Shown here: positions 5,542 through 7,464 of the stretch, in pieces | Numbering within the stretch: position 1 is the first letter of the stretch | Layout of the letters: each line of letters starts with the position of its first letter | Program-made: the position numbers and the translations under genes | The notes under the pieces: model-generated | The model's input: only the letters and a program-made list of their open reading frames with translations | Told to the model about the DNA's origin: nothing | The model's database searches: none | Assembly (NCBI GenBank): GCA_041399205.1 | Contig: JAWKTK010000052.1 | Span: forward strand, 1 to 7,464 | DNA from: JAGQOZ01 sp041399205 | GTDB taxonomy: Bacteria > Planctomycetota > Planctomycetia > Pirellulales > Pirellulaceae | Length of the DNA: 7,464 nt | Reading direction: 5' to 3'

Positions 5542-6737
5542 ATCTGAATTCGCCACCATGCATTCCCGGTTTAGAAGTCTTCTTGGAGCGACCGATCGAT
5601 TCGCTGCGAAACGCTCGCTTTGGTCTACTGATGAACCAAGCATCGGTCGATCGCAACTGCCAGACGGCTTGCGATCGGTTCGAACAGACCTTTCCGAATC
5701 AACTGCGCGCGATCTTTTCTCCACAGCACGGGTTGTGGTGCGAAGAGCAAGCCAACATGATCGAATCCCAACATCAGGTCCATCCGTGGCTGAACATTCC
5801 CGTTCACAGTCTCTACAGCGAAACTCGTCGGCCGACGCCGGAAATGCTGGAATCGATCGACGCGTTGGTGATTGATCTACAAGACGTGGGAACTCGAGTC
5901 TACACGTTTGCATGGACCATGGTAAATTGCTTGCAGGCGTGTGCCGAACGTGGCGTTTCCGTAGTGGTGCTGGATCGTCCCAATCCGCTCGGTGGCGAGA
6001 TACTGGAAGGTCCGCCGCTGCATTCAGCATTCCGCAGCTTTGTCGGCCTGCTGGACATTCCGATGCGACACGGTCTGACCTTGGGAGAAATCGCCAGACT
6101 AGCAATCCGCGAACTTCACATTGATGTCGACCTGCACATGGTGCGCTGCTCAGGCTGGCAACGCAGCGAACTGTTCACAGCCACTCGTCTGCCATGGCTG
6201 ATGCCTTCGCCCAATATGCCTTCGTTTGAAACGGCTGTCGTATATCCCGGTCAAGTGCTGCTGGAAGGGACGAATCTGTCCGAAGGACGAGGCACCACAT
6301 TGCCGTTCCAGATTGTCGGCGCTCCGTGGATTGATCCCAAACGCTTGTTCGACCGCTTGAACGAATTTTCCTTCCCCGGACTGCAGTGGGTGCCAATCTA
6401 TTTTCGACCCACGTTTGACAAATACGGCAACCAGCGCTGCGGCGGCGTGTTGCTACGCATCGTTCGGCCCGAACAAGTACGATCTTACGAATTCACCGTT
6501 CGACTTTTGACCGTTGTGAGACAGGAATGGCCCGATTCGTTCGCTTGGTTGCCGCCACCTTACGAATATGAAACCATCAAACCACCCATCGATATCCTGA
6601 GCGGTAATACACAACTGCGCACGTTTGTCGATTCGCAACCAATTACAGCAAGCCAGTATGCTGCGCAGTTCGATCGTTTGGTGAATATCGACGCGGTGTC
6701 CCATTGGCTGGCTTCCACCGACGCGTTGCTTTATTGA
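5538..6737 (+). CDS. namZ: Exo-beta-N-acetylmuramidase NamZ (DUF1343 family)
   Basis: NamZ (PF07075) enzymes release MurNAc from the non-reducing end of peptidoglycan fragments. The protein has 399 residues, a normal length for the bare catalytic unit. Family motifs appear in order: GLLMNQASVD near the N-terminus, FSPQHG at 60-65, SLYSETRRPTPEML around 92-105, DLQDVGTRVYTF at 113-124, VVLDRPNPLGG at 143-153, SFVGLLDIPMRHGLTLGEIA around 175-194, PSPNMPS at 223-229 and LEGTNLSEGRGTTLPF at 242-257. The C-terminal third carries the usual YGNQRCGGVLL stretch. The domain begins almost at residue 10, and the N-terminus (MNLNSPPCIPGLE) has no signal peptide, so the enzyme is probably cytoplasmic, unlike the secreted NamZ enzymes I know of. 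The start is set by the ATGA overlap and AGGA. SPQHG replaces the commoner SPEHG; I recall this as typical of a DUF1343 subgroup. The activity is inferred from the family. Confidence 0.9.
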   Translation: MNLNSPPCIPGLEVFLERPIDSLRNARFGLLMNQASVDRNCQTACDRFEQTFPNQLRAIFSPQHGLWCEEQANMIESQHQVHPWLNIPVHSLYSETRRPTPEMLESIDALVIDLQDVGTRVYTFAWTMVNCLQACAERGVSVVVLDRPNPLGGEILEGPPLHSAFRSFVGLLDIPMRHGLTLGEIARLAIRELHIDVDLHMVRCSGWQRSELFTATRLPWLMPSPNMPSFETAVVYPGQVLLEGTNLSEGRGTTLPFQIVGAPWIDPKRLFDRLNEFSFPGLQWVPIYFRPTFDKYGNQRCGGVLLRIVRPEQVRSYEFTVRLLTVVRQEWPDSFAWLPPPYEYETIKPPIDILSGNTQLRTFVDSQPITASQYAAQFDRLVNIDAVSHWLASTDALLY

Positions 6738-6769
6738 AAGGAACAATACGACGGTGGTCGATTCGCAAC
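6627..6769 (+). repeat. 13-base direct repeat in and just after namZ
   Basis: GTCGATTCGCAAC occurs at 6627-6639, inside namZ where it encodes VDSQ, and again at 6757-6769, 20 bases after the namZ stop. The sequence that follows each copy is loosely alike (CAATTACAGC versus ATTATACGC). It may be a trace of a partial duplication of the namZ 3' end, or chance. Confidence 0.5.
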
Positions 6770-6939
6770 ATTATACGCTTTCAAGAACACTCAAGAACTC
6801 TTCTACAAGTCAGACTCCGCGCCAGCTGAATCAGCGACCAGCCATCGTGCAACACGCGGCGCCGCGCGGAACTGAGGCGAATCAGAGGTCAACACCCAAG
6901 ATATGGAAACAACTTCAGCACCGACGCAAAGGACATTGA
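6754..6939 (+). CDS. Doubtful 61-residue reading frame after namZ
   Basis: A GTG-started frame begins ten bases after AAGGAA (6738-6743), which itself abuts the namZ stop, so translation following namZ is possible. The product would be hydrophilic and rich in Gln, Arg, Ser and Thr, with a basic tail (QHRRKGH), no membrane segment and no motif I recognise. Its second to fifth codons (VDSQ) repeat a namZ sequence. Composition does not look clearly coding, and the gene is more likely absent than real. Confidence 0.15.
   Translation: MVDSQHYTLSRTLKNSSTSQTPRQLNQRPAIVQHAAPRGTEANQRSTPKIWKQLQHRRKGH
6855..6866. repeat. Perfect 12-base GC-only palindrome between convergent genes
   Basis: CGCGGCGCCGCG reads identically on both strands. 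It has no loop and no following T-run, so it is not a standard intrinsic terminator. It could be a protein-binding site or chance in GC-rich DNA. No rho-independent terminator was found anywhere in 6738-7007 for either convergent gene. Confidence 0.3.
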
Positions 6940-6983
6940 ACCATCAGGACGTTTTCCAAGAACTTTACGGCCTTTCAACATGA
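6903..6983 (+). CDS. Doubtful 26-residue reading frame (METTSAPTQRTLNHQDVF...)
   Basis: ATG 6903 opens a frame of 26 codons ending at TGA 6981-6983. The residues after the start (LNHQDVFQELYGLST) have a protein-like composition. The nearest Shine-Dalgarno candidate (AGAGG, 6884-6888) is 14 bases away, which is too far for good initiation. It overlaps the end of the preceding doubtful frame. It may be a remnant of a lost gene's N-terminus or a chance frame. Confidence 0.12.
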   Translation: METTSAPTQRTLNHQDVFQELYGLST

Positions 6984-7007
6984 TTACGCAATACGAAGTT
7001 GGATCCG

Positions 7008-7464
7008 TCATATTTCTTCGTCGACAGCCACTACGTCCAGTGCCGCTAGGTCATCTTCGATCATGCGGTGCAAGCCAAACATGGCTCCAAATCCGATCAA
7101 GCCGGTGACGCTGGCAATGACCAAGTAAATGGACAGATCTTGTTCGCCCTCGCGAAACCCAAACATCACCATCAGTAGAATACCAAGCAACGGAACGGAC
7201 GCCGTCAAAAGCAAATACATACGATTCAAGATTCGCAATTTTTCCAACTGCAATTTGGCGGGGCCAACCGAAACGTCCCGGCGAATCATTTCCGGCACGA
7301 ACCATCGAATGCTCAGTGCCGTGACAAAGAAAAATGGATACGTGCCCGCTAACATGCCGCACAACGCTAACGACAGTGCGAAGTGTACGTACATGCCAAT
7401 ACCAACTCCATCCTTCAATCCCCAATGAATGGCTATCGGATACGCAAAACCGGAAATCACCCAC
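7008..7464 (-). CDS. C-terminal end of a multi-pass membrane protein (N-terminus off window)
   Basis: The frame enters from the right edge (first full codon TGG at 7463-7461) and ends at TGA 7010-7008, giving 151 residues. Four hydrophobic stretches are visible: the partial WVISGFAYPIAIHWGL, YVHFALSLALCGMLAGTYPFFFVTALSIRWF, LLLTASVPLLGILLMVMFGF, and LSIYLVIASVTGLIGFGAMFGL. A hydrophilic, basic-then-amphipathic segment (PEMIRRDVSVGPAKLQLEKLRILN) lies between the second and third. The tail (IEDDLAALDVVAVDEEI) is acidic and probably cytoplasmic. The GTG at 7460 is internal to the protein, not its start. The arrangement faintly recalls the membrane tails of some planctomycete Ser/Thr kinases or cyclases, but no catalytic domain is in view, so no function is assigned. 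It converges on namZ. Confidence 0.75.
   Translation of the reverse strand, partial: WVISGFAYPIAIHWGLKDGVGIGMYVHFALSLALCGMLAGTYPFFFVTALSIRWFVPEMIRRDVSVGPAKLQLEKLRILNRMYLLLTASVPLLGILLMVMFGFREGEQDLSIYLVIASVTGLIGFGAMFGLHRMIEDDLAALDVVAVDEEI

Noticed and set aside
5422..6105. Long minus-strand frame opposite the symporter end and namZ
   Set aside because: It is antisense to strongly motif-supported genes, has no recognisable domain, and its Arg/Ser/Asp-rich product is typical of a shadow frame.
6855..6866. Intrinsic terminator for namZ at the GC palindrome
   Set aside because: The palindrome has no loop bases and no T-run follows on either strand.

Overview
The window looks like a chromosomal segment of a planctomycete, probably of the Pirellulales (Rhodopirellula/Blastopirellula-like). 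This rests on three things: an N-terminal LEPR-XLL-type motif on a very large repeat protein, a DUF1343/NamZ gene beside a sodium:solute symporter, and moderately GC-rich coding sequence rich in CGA and TCG codons. The taxonomic assignment is inference; there is no rRNA or other marker.

Layout. Bases 1-3744 (minus strand) are the first 1248 codons of a giant protein that runs off the left edge. It has a basic N-terminus, a LEPR-XLL-like motif, eight tandem bacterial Ig/cadherin-like repeats with an 89-residue period, a short linker, and then most of a Beta_propel (PF09826-type) domain. The frame is open throughout; I translated every line. Bases 3745-4000 are a divergent intergenic region. 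Bases 4001-5541 (plus strand) encode a sodium:solute symporter of the SLC5/SSS superfamily whose frame is broken near an (AAC/GAC) microsatellite, so it reads as two overlapping pieces. Bases 5538-6737 encode a NamZ-type exo-beta-N-acetylmuramidase (DUF1343) that overlaps the symporter stop in an ATGA. Bases 6738-7007 lie between convergent genes and hold only doubtful short reading frames. Bases 7008-7464 (minus strand) are the C-terminal end of a multi-pass membrane protein entering from the right.

How the genes may work together. The symporter and NamZ genes form a tight, translationally coupled pair. NamZ enzymes release MurNAc from the non-reducing end of peptidoglycan fragments. This copy has no visible signal peptide, so the simplest reading is a salvage pair in which a Na+-driven importer takes up a peptidoglycan-derived sugar or fragment and a cytoplasmic NamZ processes it. 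The substrate is inferred, not shown. The giant propeller protein is divergently transcribed and probably extracytoplasmic; nothing ties it functionally to the pair.

I see no CRISPR array, insertion sequence, tRNA, rRNA or obvious defence system. The most unusual items are the microsatellite-associated frame break in the symporter, the apparently cytoplasmic NamZ coupled to an importer, and the regular Ig array fused to a Beta_propel domain with only two cysteines in 1248 residues.
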